From the NCBI RefSeq assembly GCF_001279525.1, contig NZ_LGDY01000058.1, positions 1-64,000 of the forward strand: DNA of 64,000 nucleotides. The letters run 5' to 3'. This DNA is from Nocardia sp. NRRL S-836. GTDB taxonomy: Bacteria > Actinomycetota > Actinomycetes > Mycobacteriales > Pseudonocardiaceae. Below, piece after piece: positions 1 through 7,415 of this stretch; position 1 is the first letter of the stretch; every line of letters begins with the position of its first letter. A program made the translations under genes and the position numbers. The notes below the pieces were generated by a model. That model was given only the letters and a program-made list of their open reading frames with translations. It searched no databases and was not told the DNA's origin.

Positions 1-955
1 CCAAACCCCTCTCCGCCACCCCAACCCCACCCCCCCCCCCCCCCCCCACCCCCCCCCCCGCCACACCCGCACTCCCCACCCCACGCGCCGTGAACAGCCC
101 GACAAACCCCACCGCGACCCCAAGCTGCGCAACCGCCAACACCACCCGCGGCTGCACCCGGTCCACCCTCCTGACCACCGCCGCCCCCAGGAGGAACCCC
201 ACCCCCAAAGCCGACAACACCACCCCGACCTGAGCACTCCCGCCCAGCTCCCGCACCCCGAACGGCACCAGCAGCGCCGACAACGACGCGTTCGCTGCCA
301 GGAAGACCCCGCTCAACGGCAACAAAACCCGTGCCACCGGCAGTCCTTTGAGGACTCGAACCCCTTCCCTCAGCCCGGCCTTCCCTTCCCCTGCAACCTC
401 CGGCCGTGCTTTCGTCAACGCAACCGCCACCGCCGACACCAGATAGCTCGCGACGTCCACCAGCACCAACGCCTCGAACCCCGCCCACACCAGCAGAACG
501 CCCCCGAGCGGCGGCCCAGCCAACCGCACCACCCCGTCGGTGGCCGCGTTCCAGGAGTAGGCACTGCTCAACCGCTCCCCGACCCCCACCACCGCCGGCA
601 CAAAACCCTGCGCGGCCGGCCGGAACGCCACAGCCCCAACACTTTCCACCACGACCGCCACATAGATCGCAGTCGGCGTCCCCACCAACATCCCCGCCAC
701 CGCAGCACCCCGAACGAGGTCCGCCACCACCATCACCCGCCGCCGGTCCCACCGGTCGACCAGCACCCCCGCCCACACCCCGAACAGCAACGCGGGCAGG
801 TACTCCGCCGCCAACGTCAGCCCCGTGGCGAAAACCGAGCCCGTCACCGCGTACACGTGCGCCGGCACCGCCACGACCAGCAGCCACGACCCGAGCAGGC
901 TCACCGCACGCCCACCCCACAACAACCGAAAATCCCGAATCCCCCAGGCACTCAT
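1..955 (-). CDS. MFS transporter, 3' end cut by window edge
   Basis: Reading the reverse strand from an ATG at 955 gives an open frame to the window edge, about 318 residues. It begins MSAWGIRDFRLLWGGRAVSL, contains the MFS loop signature VLVDRWDRRRVMV, and shows alternating hydrophobic helices, so it is an inner-membrane drug or metabolite exporter of the MFS_3 type. The C-terminal part lies outside the window. The last visible codons cross a long C homopolymer (30-59) and translate as a glycine run that is unusual for this family; the frame stays open there. The gene is divergent from the XRE regulator at 1003, with 47 bases between the starts, so that protein probably controls it. The substrate cannot be told. 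Confidence 0.8.
   Translation of the reverse strand, partial: MSAWGIRDFRLLWGGRAVSLLGSWLLVVAVPAHVYAVTGSVFATGLTLAAEYLPALLFGVWAGVLVDRWDRRRVMVVADLVRGAAVAGMLVGTPTAIYVAVVVESVGAVAFRPAAQGFVPAVVGVGERLSSAYSWNAATDGVVRLAGPPLGGVLLVWAGFEALVLVDVASYLVSAVAVALTKARPEVAGEGKAGLREGVRVLKGLPVARVLLPLSGVFLAANASLSALLVPFGVRELGGSAQVGVVLSALGVGFLLGAAVVRRVDRVQPRVVLAVAQLGVAVGFVGLFTARGVGSAGVAGGGVGGGGGGGVGVAERGL
30..59. repeat. Poly-C tract inside the MFS gene
   Basis: Eighteen consecutive C residues (30-47), one A, then eleven more C residues (49-59). On the coding (minus) strand this is poly-G and is read as glycines. Tracts this long are prone to slippage and to sequencing error, so the reading frame of the MFS gene beyond this point is uncertain. 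Confidence 0.95.
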
Positions 956-962
956 ACCCACA

Positions 963-993
963 AGATAGAGACAGCCACGCTGTGTTCTGTCAA
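963..993 (-). promoter_or_regulatory. MFS promoter with internal palindromic operator
   Basis: On the minus strand a perfect TTGACA -35 element is the complement of 988-993, and a -10-like CTATCT/TATCTT lies near 963-968, giving a rather long 19-20 base spacer. Between them is a palindrome with arms ACAGC (971-975) and GCTGT (979-983) and spacer CAC. A repressor bound there would block the promoter. The adjacent XRE protein is the obvious candidate. On the plus strand GATACT at 994-999 could be the -10 of a leaderless XRE transcript. Confidence 0.6.
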
Positions 994-1002
994 GATACTG
1001 TC

Positions 1003-1428
1003 GTGAACGCATCCTCCGCGGACTCGCTGGGCGCAACCCTGCGCGCACTCCGCCAGTCCACCGGCCGCACCGTTGCCTCGGTCGCCGCCGACGCCGGCCT
1101 CTCGGTCCCCTACATCGCCAACCTGGAAAACGACCGCGGCAACCCGACCACCGGCGCACTCTCCCGACTGGCAACGGCCTTGGGCACCACCCTGCGCATC
1201 GAGTTCGGCGAACCGGACCCGGCTGGCGCGCCCCCGCCTCCCCTGCCACCGTCCCTGGTCCGGCTGCGCCGCACCGAACGGTTCCGCCGAGCCGCAGCCG
1301 AGCTCGACGCTGATCCAGCCGAACTGATCACGGCTCTGGCCGGGTTGGGGCGGCTGGTCGAGGCCAGCGAGCAGGATTGGTGGCGGGTGCTCGACGCTTT
1401 GGTGCTGATCGCGCGGCATCCAGCCTGA
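1003..1428 (+). CDS. XRE-family HTH transcriptional regulator
   Basis: A 141-residue protein starting at GTG 1003. Residues about 8-65 form a Cro/CI-type helix-turn-helix: LGATLRALRQSTGRTVASVA, then AGLSVPYIANLENDRGNPT and LSRLATALG. The rest is a short acidic, tryptophan-containing tail of unknown role. The frame is open much further upstream, but that part overlaps the divergent MFS gene and is low-complexity proline/arginine, so I reject it. GATACT ends 3 bases before the GTG, suggesting a leaderless message. It probably regulates the neighbouring exporter through the palindrome at 971-983. Confidence 0.82.
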   Translation: MNASSADSLGATLRALRQSTGRTVASVAADAGLSVPYIANLENDRGNPTTGALSRLATALGTTLRIEFGEPDPAGAPPPPLPPSLVRLRRTERFRRAAAELDADPAELITALAGLGRLVEASEQDWWRVLDALVLIARHPA

Positions 1429-1695
1429 CCTTGAGCACACTCGGGGTCCACATTGGACAGTTTCGTGGACGGATCCCCTGGACGTCTGGCGTGCCCAGCC
1501 CGTGGACGGTTTGGCAGGTCGGGCCCCGGACGGTCCGTCGGGGTGACCGCCGCACAACCCTGGGGCACAGCACCGGGTGGTTCAAGCGAGGCCAACGCCA
1601 GACAACTGGGCGAAGTGAACGCCGAATCAGTGGAAGGGACCGCCGGACAGCCGCACGAGGCGGGCACCGGACGACTGAGCGCAGCCTCTCCGGGC

Positions 1696-2142
1696 ATGAT
1701 CCTCATCGTGGATGAGGACACCTCGGCGGCTGTTGATGCCGTCCGGAGCTACGTTCTGGCGCTTCGCGAGATCCGGAGTCGACTGTTCGCCGATCTCCCC
1801 GGCATGGCGGGTGTGCAGGACATCATGGTCGCGGTGCGTTCACAGCGGACGATGGCCCGCGAGAGCCGGACGGCCGGCGGCATCGAGTACTCGGTGCACG
1901 GCGCGGGATGCCGCATGACCGACGAGGACGGCCGTGTGGTGGACGTCGACCTGGTTCGCGACCCTCACACGGCCATTGAGGTGGAGGCCTTCGACGTCTG
2001 GCGAATCAAGTCCTTCCTCTCCAGCAACAGATGCCACCCTCCGGCAGACGGGGAGCTCAACACCGCGTGCGAGCAGCTCGCCGCCCGCGGGGAACTGCGT
2101 GTGGTTCAGCCGGGTCGCTGGTTCGCGCTGCCGCTCACCTGA
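1696..2142 (+). CDS. Hypothetical protein, about 148 aa
   Basis: Starts at ATG 1696 (MILIVDEDTSAAVDAVRSYV). An open frame extends back to 1453, but that stretch reads as low-complexity Gly/Ala/Arg, so the internal ATG is preferred, although its ribosome-binding site is poor. The protein looks like a small soluble alpha/beta protein with an N-terminal amphipathic helix (VRSYVLALREIRSRLF) and a C-terminal winged-helix-like stretch (DVWRIKSFLSSN followed by ELRVVQPGRWFAL). It may belong to a DUF6896-like family, but this is from memory and weak. The 267 bases before it (1429-1695) hold no other recognisable gene. Confidence 0.5.
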   Translation: MILIVDEDTSAAVDAVRSYVLALREIRSRLFADLPGMAGVQDIMVAVRSQRTMARESRTAGGIEYSVHGAGCRMTDEDGRVVDVDLVRDPHTAIEVEAFDVWRIKSFLSSNRCHPPADGELNTACEQLAARGELRVVQPGRWFALPLT

Positions 2143-2846
2143 CGGTTCCAGCATCGGGAATCACCCGTGCCGGAGACGTGCCTTCTCGGCGGCGTGCCGG
2201 TGGCGTGACGGGCGTGCCGGTGGCTTGGCGGGCGTGCCGGTGACTTGGCGGGCGTGCCGGTGGCCTGGCGGGCGTGCCGGTGGCGTGACGGGCGAGCCGG
2301 AAGGCCCTTTCTGCGGTGGAGAACCAGCGGGTCGCCAGACGACAAGGCGAAGCGAGCATCGCACATCCACGCGCACCTGGGCGTCAGACGCCCAGGCGGG
2401 GCAGGCACCAGCCGGGCGGGTGGAGCGGGCGCCTGACCGTGTCGGCGTCGGAGCGTGCTCCCGCAGGGCTGCGGCAGGGTCGGTCGAAGTTCACGGCGTC
2501 GTCTCCTTCGGCTTGACCGACACCCCGGCACCACGGAGGTGTGGGGCGCCCCTCCCGCGTTTCCTCATTGCGGGCGGCGGTCGGATCGAGTTCGGACAGG
2601 AGACAGACGAGGGCCCGGCCAGATCCGGACAAGCTTCACCCGTTCGAGTGAGTCCAACACCAGCAGGCACCGCGACAAAGCAAGAAGCACAGGGTACGTG
2701 AGCAGCCCAAACGCCGCTGAGCAGCCTCTCAGCAACCACGGCCTAACCTCAGCGAACGAAAGGGCGAGAGACGAGGCGAGCGAAGACGCGACGCACCGGG
2801 CCGAGCACAAGAACGAGGCCGGGCGCACGTGGCAACGGGGGGCGGA
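2143..2846. other. Non-coding interval of about 700 bases
   Basis: No convincing gene on either strand. Open frames here are low-complexity products of the 20-bp tandem array at 2191-2300 and of biased composition. The right part (about 2640-2830) is less GC-rich and contains a short inverted repeat, GCTGAG/CTCAGC, near 2716-2733. The promoter of the epimerase/nitrile hydratase operon should lie here, but I see no clear -35/-10 pair. Confidence 0.6.
2191..2300. repeat. 20-bp tandem repeat array, 5.5 copies
   Basis: Five head-to-tail units of exactly 20 bases start at 2191, 2211, 2231, 2251 and 2271. Each opens with GGCGTGCCGG followed by a variable TGGCGTGACG-type half. A decayed sixth copy starts at 2291 (GGCGAGCCGG). 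Because 20 is not a multiple of 3, the array would not encode a regular peptide repeat. It lies just after the hypothetical gene, in non-coding sequence. Confidence 0.95.
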
Positions 2847-3770
2847 ATGAAGATCGTGATTCCTGGCGGCACCGGCCAGGTGGGCAACGTGCTGCGGCGG
2901 GCGTTCGAAGGGGCCGGGCACGAGGTGGTCGTCGTCAGCCGGAGTCGAGGGGTGCGGTGGGACGGGCGCACGCTCGGGGAGTGGGCGGCGGAGGTCGACG
3001 GGGCCGATGTGGTGGTGAACCTGGCCGGGCGGAGTGTCAGTTGCCGGTACACCAGGGAGAACCTCGACGAGATGATGCGGTCGCGGGTCGAGTCGGCTCG
3101 GGTGGTGGGGCAGGCGATCGGGGTCGCGAAGAGGCCGCCGCGGGTGTGGTTGCAGATGAGCACGGCCACGATCTACGAGCATCGGTTCGACGCGGCCAAC
3201 GACGAGGCGACCGGGCGCATCGGGGGTGGTGAGGCCGGGGTGCCGGGGTACTGGGGGTTCAGCGTCGACATCGCCAGGAGGTGGGAGGCGGAGCTGGAGA
3301 ACGCCGACACGCCGCGGACCAGGAAGGTCGCGTTGCGGGCCGCGATGGTGATGAGTCCGGACCGGGGTGGGGTGTTCGACTACCTGTCGTGGCTGGCCCG
3401 GCTGGGGTTGGGCGGGACGGTGGCCGGGGGTGGGCAGTACGTGTCGTGGGTGCACGACGAGGACTTCGTGCGGGCCGTGGCGTTCCTGGTGCGGGAGGAG
3501 GTTGAGGGGGCGGTGAACGTTGCCGCGCCGGGGCCGTTGCCGCAGAGGGAGCTCATGCGGGAGCTGCGCAAGGCGTGGAAGGTGCCGGTGGGGTTGCCGG
3601 CGACGCGGTGGATGGCGGAGGTCGGGGCGTTCGTGTTGCGCAGCGACACGGAGTTGCTGCTCAAGAGCCGTCGGGTCGTGCCGGGGCGGTTGCGGGAGGC
3701 CGGGTTCGAGTTCCACTACCCGAAGTGGGGTCCGGCGGCGGAGAATCTGGTCAGGCGCAGGAGGGAGTGA
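2847..3770 (+). CDS. TIGR01777-type NAD-dependent epimerase/dehydratase
   Basis: A 307-residue soluble Rossmann protein. The N-terminus KIVIPGGTGQVGNVL is the glycine-rich nucleotide-binding loop, and the family's VNLAGRSV, STATIYEHR and YVSWVHDEDF segments are present. A C-terminal DUF1731-like tail (about 255-307) contains VLRSDTELLLKSRRVVP. This matches the SDR39U1/YfcH group of extended SDR proteins, whose substrates are mostly unknown. ATG 2847 is chosen over GTG 2829 because GGGGGGCGGA directly precedes it. Its stop is one base before the first nitrile-hydratase-like gene, so the four genes form one transcript. A role on the amide product or a nitrile precursor is only inference. Confidence 0.82.
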   Translation: MKIVIPGGTGQVGNVLRRAFEGAGHEVVVVSRSRGVRWDGRTLGEWAAEVDGADVVVNLAGRSVSCRYTRENLDEMMRSRVESARVVGQAIGVAKRPPRVWLQMSTATIYEHRFDAANDEATGRIGGGEAGVPGYWGFSVDIARRWEAELENADTPRTRKVALRAAMVMSPDRGGVFDYLSWLARLGLGGTVAGGGQYVSWVHDEDFVRAVAFLVREEVEGAVNVAAPGPLPQRELMRELRKAWKVPVGLPATRWMAEVGAFVLRSDTELLLKSRRVVPGRLREAGFEFHYPKWGPAAENLVRRRRE

Positions 3771-3771
3771 G

Positions 3772-4023
3772 ATGCCCAGGATCAACGACGTCGGCGGGCA
3801 GGACACGTTCGGGCCGGTCGAGGAGGAGTTGGACGAGCCGCCCTTCCACGCCGACTGGGAGGCGCACGTGTTCGCCATGAACCGGTCACTGATCGTGCGC
3901 GGGGTGTACAACCTCGACGAGTTCCGCGACGCGGTGGAACGGACGATGTCGCACGAGTCGTCGTACTACGAGAACTGGTTCCGGGCGATCAGGACGTTGT
4001 TGCGGGAGAAGGGCCATGTCTGA
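3772..4023 (+). CDS. Nitrile hydratase-like beta subunit, N-terminal half (ScnB-like)
   Basis: An 83-residue protein, MPRINDVGGQDTFGPVEEEL, matching the N-terminal helical half of nitrile hydratase beta subunits (MNxxxDxGG..FG start, then HADWE, MNRSL, and SYYENWFRAIRTLL near the end). In ordinary nitrile hydratases this domain is fused to the SH3-like domain encoded by the next gene. Here a stop codon separates them, as in thiocyanate hydrolase and the three-subunit toyocamycin nitrile hydratase. It also resembles nitrile hydratase activator proteins, which share this fold. The start is one base after the upstream stop and the gene overlaps the next one by 8 bases. Confidence 0.85.
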   Translation: MPRINDVGGQDTFGPVEEELDEPPFHADWEAHVFAMNRSLIVRGVYNLDEFRDAVERTMSHESSYYENWFRAIRTLLREKGHV

Positions 4024-4285
4024 GCGGTACGCGCTGGGTGCGCGGGTTCGGACGTCCGGTGTGGACCCGGACCACCACACGCGGCTGCCCTGCTACGCGC
4101 GGGGCAAGCGCGGCACGGTGGTCGGGAGCGAAGGCGCGCATCCCAAGGCCGATGACAGGGCGCGGAACCTGCCTGCACGGCCGCAGCCGGTGTACTCGGT
4201 GCGGTTCACGGCGCGGGAACTGTTCGGGCACGGCGATCACACGGTGACGCTGTCCTTGTGGGAGGACTACCTCAGCGATGACTGA
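4016..4285 (+). CDS. Nitrile hydratase-like beta subunit, C-terminal half (ScnA-like)
   Basis: An 89-residue protein corresponding to the SH3-like C-terminal domain of nitrile hydratase beta: ALGARVRTSGVDPDHHTRLP, then YARGKRGTVVG, VYSVRFTARELFG, and VTLSLWEDYL at the end. The conserved ELxG and W-E-YL elements are present. Together with the preceding 83-residue protein it makes one complete beta subunit in two chains. The start ATG 4016 lies inside the previous gene (ATGTCTGA, 8-base overlap), implying coupled translation and equal amounts. Confidence 0.87.
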   Translation: MSERYALGARVRTSGVDPDHHTRLPCYARGKRGTVVGSEGAHPKADDRARNLPARPQPVYSVRFTARELFGHGDHTVTLSLWEDYLSDD

Positions 4286-4868
4286 CCATCACGACGACGC
4301 GCCCATCGCCGCCCAGGTGCGCGAGCTCGAAGCGCTGCTGGAGCAGAAAGGGCTGCTGGATCCCCGCGAGCTGGACCAGACGCTGGAGGCGTTCGCGGCG
4401 AACGCGTCGCCGGCCAACGGGTTCCGGGTCGTGGCCAGGGCGTGGGTCGACGGCGACTTCAAGGCCAAGCTGCTCGACAACGCGAACGAGGCGTTGCCCC
4501 TGATCGGGTTGTCGATGGGTGGCGGTCTGCAGGTGCAGACGCTCAAGGTGGTCGAGAACACGCCGGACGTGCACAACGTGATCGTGTGCACGCTCTGCTC
4601 GTGCTACCCGCTCGGGCTGCTCGGGCCGTCGCCGACCTGGTACAAGAGCCCGGCCTACCGCTCACGGGTGGTCAGTCACCCGCGCGAGGTGCTCGCGCAG
4701 TTCGGGTTCACGCCGCCGGACGACACGGAGATCCGGGTGTGGGACGCCAACGCCGAGATGCGGTACCTGGTGCTGCCACAACGGCCCGCCGGCACCGAGC
4801 ACCTGACCGAGGAGGAGCTGCGGCAGCGGGTGACGCGCAACGGGTTGATCGGCACCGCACCGGTCTGA
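4278..4868 (+). CDS. Nitrile hydratase-like alpha subunit, cobalt type (ScnC-like)
   Basis: A 196-residue catalytic subunit. The metal-binding signature VCTLCSC is complete, with Cys104, Cys107 and Cys109. The threonine in CTLC is the hallmark of the cobalt enzymes; iron enzymes have CSLC. Two of these cysteines are normally oxidised to sulfenic and sulfinic acids. The upstream ARAWVDGDFKAKLL and downstream PTWYKSPAYRSRVV segments are typical. The gene order N-half beta, C-half beta, alpha equals that of thiocyanate hydrolase (scnB-scnA-scnC). The substrate may be an organic nitrile or thiocyanate; sequence inspection alone does not decide. The 8-base overlap with the previous gene repeats the one upstream. 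No separate cobalt chaperone follows. Confidence 0.9.
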   Translation: MTDHHDDAPIAAQVRELEALLEQKGLLDPRELDQTLEAFAANASPANGFRVVARAWVDGDFKAKLLDNANEALPLIGLSMGGGLQVQTLKVVENTPDVHNVIVCTLCSCYPLGLLGPSPTWYKSPAYRSRVVSHPREVLAQFGFTPPDDTEIRVWDANAEMRYLVLPQRPAGTEHLTEEELRQRVTRNGLIGTAPV

Positions 4869-4944
4869 CCCGGCACCGCGACGGAGGCGGCAGACGCCAC
4901 GCCGGTCCGGGCAGACAGCGGCCCGGGCAGAACAGCGCGCCGGT

Positions 4945-5550
4945 CTAGTGCGACACCGGCTCGATGCAGCTGCCCTCACCGGTGGTGCCCTCGACGAAGA
5001 GCCGGATCACGCCCGCCGACATGTCGCCGTTCAGGCACGCCACCCGCTCCCCCGCCCGCGTCTCCATCGAGAAGAACACCAGTGTCGGCCGCTGCTCGAC
5101 GTACGCGCGGTGCTCGGCGAGCGCCTTGCGGACGGGACCGGCGGACAGGTCGCCGGAGGCGCAGATCGGTTCGAGCACCGGCAGGACGCGCGTGATCAGG
5201 TCCCGGCCCGCCTGCACCCCGGCGGCGGGCAACGACCTGCGGTGCTTCCACGCGTTGTTCTCGGCGTTGTGCGGAGCGACGTCGGGAGCGGCACGGCCAG
5301 GAGCCACGTCGCCGGGAGCCGCGTTACCGGGTGCAGTGTTGCCGGGAGCGGGGTTACCGACAGTCGGCTGGCCCGACGGCGCGGGCGTCTCGGCCACCGG
5401 CTCCGGTACCTGCTGCTTGACCTCGCACGGCCCCGAAACGGCCACTGTCAGACCGGGCGGGTCCGGCGGTGGCGTCGGCACGACCTCCACGGTCGGCGCG
5501 CACGCCGCGCACAGCAGTACCCCGACCAGTGCCCCCAGCACTCTCCCCAT
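4945..5550 (-). CDS. Secreted lipoprotein with Ala-Pro-Gly repeats
   Basis: About 201 residues. A short signal peptide, MGRVLGALVGVLLCAAC, ends in a lipobox-like CAAC, so the protein should be lipid-anchored outside the membrane; a Cys at -3 is unusual. A proline-rich linker with five-residue APGNT/APGNA/APGDV/APGRA repeats follows (about residues 65-95). The C-terminal domain of about 100 residues has an even pattern of cysteines (PICASGD, VACLNGD, GSCIEP) and no family I recognise. ATG 5550 is chosen; a GTG at 5568 in the same frame is possible. It lies 24 bases after the MFS gene in the same direction. Confidence 0.65.
   Translation of the reverse strand: MGRVLGALVGVLLCAACAPTVEVVPTPPPDPPGLTVAVSGPCEVKQQVPEPVAETPAPSGQPTVGNPAPGNTAPGNAAPGDVAPGRAAPDVAPHNAENNAWKHRRSLPAAGVQAGRDLITRVLPVLEPICASGDLSAGPVRKALAEHRAYVEQRPTLVFFSMETRAGERVACLNGDMSAGVIRLFVEGTTGEGSCIEPVSH
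5311..5355. repeat. 15-bp in-frame repeats in lipoprotein linker
   Basis: Three imperfect 15-base units (5311-5325, 5326-5340, 5341-5355) of the form GCCGGGAGC-N-GCGTT. Being multiples of three, they encode the APGNx pentapeptide repeat of the lipoprotein linker. Confidence 0.75.
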
Positions 5551-5574
5551 GACCGCAGACTCTCGCACAGAACG

Positions 5575-6795
5575 TCAGCGCGCGGGCGCGGTAGCGGGAA
5601 TGTTCTCCAGCGACCGCACCGACCGGCTGGCCAGCATCCCGGCGGTGGCCACGAGGTACACGGCCGCGGAGACCAGCAGCATCGCTTCGACACCGACGAG
5701 GTGCGACACGGGCCCGACCGTCAGCTGTGCCAGCGGGATCGCCACGATCGACCCGAGCATGTCGTAGGAGTACACCCGCGCGAGCCGGTCGGCCGGCACG
5801 TGCTGCTGCAGCGACGTCTCCCACGCCACGCCGAACTGCTCCAGCCCCACCCCGCACACGAACGCGACCACCACCAGCGCCCACGGCCGCGGGTACAGCG
5901 CCAGCACGACCGGCAGCCCGCCGAACGCCGCCACCCACACCACGCCGAACAGCAGCAGCCGCCGCACCCGGACCCGCATCGCGAGGAAGCCGCCCGCGAC
6001 CATGCCCGCCGTCTGCGCGGCCAGCACGAACCCCCACGTCTCACGGCCCAGCGTGGTGTCGGCCAGCACCGGGCCGAGGATCATCGTGCCGCCCGCGTGT
6101 GCCGCGTTGACGAACGTGAAGGCCACCACCACGATCCACACCCACGGCCGTGACACGAACTCGGTCCACCCGACCCGCAGCTCGGCGAGCGCTCCCGGTT
6201 TGTGCTCGGCGGCCACGCGTGCCGCGGGCACCCGCACGAACCAGAAGCACAGCCCGGCCACCGCGAACGTCGCCGCGTCGGCCAGCAGCCCCCAGCCCGG
6301 TCCGGCGAACGCGATCAGCAGGCCGCCGGCCGACGCGCCGCCGATGTTCGCGGAGTTCAAGCCCAGGCGCAGCAACGCGTTGGCACGCTGCCGCAGCTCG
6401 GCCGGCACGGTCTGCGGTGCCAGCGCGGCCGAGGCGGGGAACGAGAAGGCGCTCGACATGCCGTTGACCGCGGACAGCACGACGAACCACGGCACCGACA
6501 CCGTGCCCTGCAACACCAGCACCGCGATCAGCGCCTGGCTCGCCGTCGACACCGCGCACGACCCGACGAGCACCAGCTGGCGCGGCAACCGGTCCGCGAG
6601 CACGCCGCCCCACAGCAGGAACACGACGTTCGCCAGCGACCGCGCCGCCACGACGATCCCCAGTGACGTGACCGACGACGTCACGTCCAGCACCGCGAAC
6701 GCCAGCGCGATCGGCGCCATCGCGTTGCCGGTCATGGTCGTCACGCGGCCGGCGAGCAACCAGCGGAACGCCGGATGCCGCAACGGTTCCCACAC
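5575..6795 (-). CDS. MFS transporter (MFS_3 / EntS-like)
   Basis: About 406 residues with 12 predicted membrane helices. The loop motif GGVLADRLPRQLVLVG between helices 2 and 3 is the MFS signature. The N-terminus (VWEPLRHPAFRWLLAGRVTT) and length fit the MFS_3 family, which includes enterobactin exporter-like proteins. GTG 6795 is preferred because TGGGGG lies a few bases upstream; the open frame extends to 6846 with a glycine-rich lead that looks spurious. The substrate is unknown. The lipoprotein gene follows in the same direction and may be co-transcribed. Confidence 0.8.
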   Translation of the reverse strand: MWEPLRHPAFRWLLAGRVTTMTGNAMAPIALAFAVLDVTSSVTSLGIVVAARSLANVVFLLWGGVLADRLPRQLVLVGSCAVSTASQALIAVLVLQGTVSVPWFVVLSAVNGMSSAFSFPASAALAPQTVPAELRQRANALLRLGLNSANIGGASAGGLLIAFAGPGWGLLADAATFAVAGLCFWFVRVPAARVAAEHKPGALAELRVGWTEFVSRPWVWIVVVAFTFVNAAHAGGTMILGPVLADTTLGRETWGFVLAAQTAGMVAGGFLAMRVRVRRLLLFGVVWVAAFGGLPVVLALYPRPWALVVVAFVCGVGLEQFGVAWETSLQQHVPADRLARVYSYDMLGSIVAIPLAQLTVGPVSHLVGVEAMLLVSAAVYLVATAGMLASRSVRSLENIPATAPAR

Positions 6796-6856
6796 CTGAA
6801 CCCCCAGCGCTGAGCCCCCAGCGGTGCCCCCAGCACCGGCCCCCAACCTACAACAG

Positions 6857-6893
6857 CGGGAGCCGCCCGGCCCCTGCGACCGGACGGCTCCCG
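6857..6893 (-). terminator. Hairpin after doxX-like gene
   Basis: Arms CGGGAGCCG (6857-6865) and CGGCTCCCG (6885-6893) are perfectly complementary over 9 bp with a 19-base loop. The hairpin starts 3 bases after the stop codon at 6896. There is no clear U tract, which is common in actinomycetes. Confidence 0.65.
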
Positions 6894-6895
6894 TG

Positions 6896-7357
6896 TCATC
6901 GCACCCGCGGGTGCGATGAGGCGATGACCACCGCGGCGGCGACGGTCACCAGGTTCTTCAGGATGTACTGGCCCTCGAACGACGCCTGCATCGGACCGGA
7001 CCACATCTCCGCCGGGAAGAGCACCAGCGGTGTCGACACCAGCACGACGTGACCGACGAGCAGACCCGCGCTCAACAACGGAACGCGGAAGCTCAGCAGA
7101 ACCAGCGCGATCGCGATTTCGGTGATCGCGGCGCTCACCCTCGCGAAATCCCCGTGGATGATCCCGAACGTCAACGCGGAAACGGTGCGCTCGACGAGAT
7201 CCTGGGCAGGGCTGCCACCGGGAAAGAGCTTCAGCACGCCGAACCAGAGGTACACGACCCCCAGTCCGATGCGCAGCAGCGGAATTCCGGCCTCACCCGC
7301 GAACCGGGTGAACCTCTCCTCCGCGCTGTGCCGGCGTGACAATCCTGGACGCAACAT
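6896..7357 (-). CDS. DoxX-family membrane protein
   Basis: A 153-residue integral membrane protein with four hydrophobic helices. LLRIGLGVVYLWFGVLKLFPG near residue 28 is the DoxX-type first helix. Two later hydrophobic stretches (ITEIAIALVLLSF, LLSAGLLVGHVVLVSTPLVLF) and a C-terminal helix (NLVTVAAAVVIAS) follow. DoxX-like proteins often sit beside oxidoreductases and are linked to redox homeostasis in the membrane. Here the gene follows the heme peroxidase in the same direction, 58 bases later. ATG 7357 has a strong GGAGAGGGAGA ribosome-binding site. Confidence 0.8.
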   Translation of the reverse strand: MLRPGLSRRHSAEERFTRFAGEAGIPLLRIGLGVVYLWFGVLKLFPGGSPAQDLVERTVSALTFGIIHGDFARVSAAITEIAIALVLLSFRVPLLSAGLLVGHVVLVSTPLVLFPAEMWSGPMQASFEGQYILKNLVTVAAAVVIASSHPRVR

Positions 7358-7367
7358 TGATCTCCCT

Positions 7368-7403
7368 CTCCTGTCTGGCTGCCACCACCCAGCCGGACAG
7401 GAG
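7368..7403 (-). terminator. Strong intercistronic hairpin, peroxidase-doxX
   Basis: Arms CTCCTGTCTGGCTG (7368-7381) and CAGCCGGACAGGAG (7390-7403) pair over 14 bp with one G-T mismatch and an 8-base loop. It lies between the peroxidase stop and the ribosome-binding site of the doxX-like gene. It could terminate or attenuate the transcript, or mark an RNA-processing point that sets different amounts of the two proteins. Confidence 0.7.
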
Positions 7404-7415
7404 GAGCGAGGAAGA

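Noticed and set aside
406..1002. 199-codon N-terminal extension of the XRE regulator
   Set aside because: Overlaps the divergent MFS gene and is a proline/arginine run; HTH homology starts after GTG 1003.
2191..2300. Possible CRISPR array
   Set aside because: The repeats are contiguous 20-bp units without spacers.
4278..4868. Naming the enzyme thiocyanate hydrolase outright
   Set aside because: Split beta chains and cobalt motif also occur in three-subunit nitrile hydratases; substrate-determining residues cannot be judged by eye.
4948..6153. Open frame of 401 codons on the plus strand
   Set aside because: Antisense to the lipoprotein and MFS genes; low complexity.
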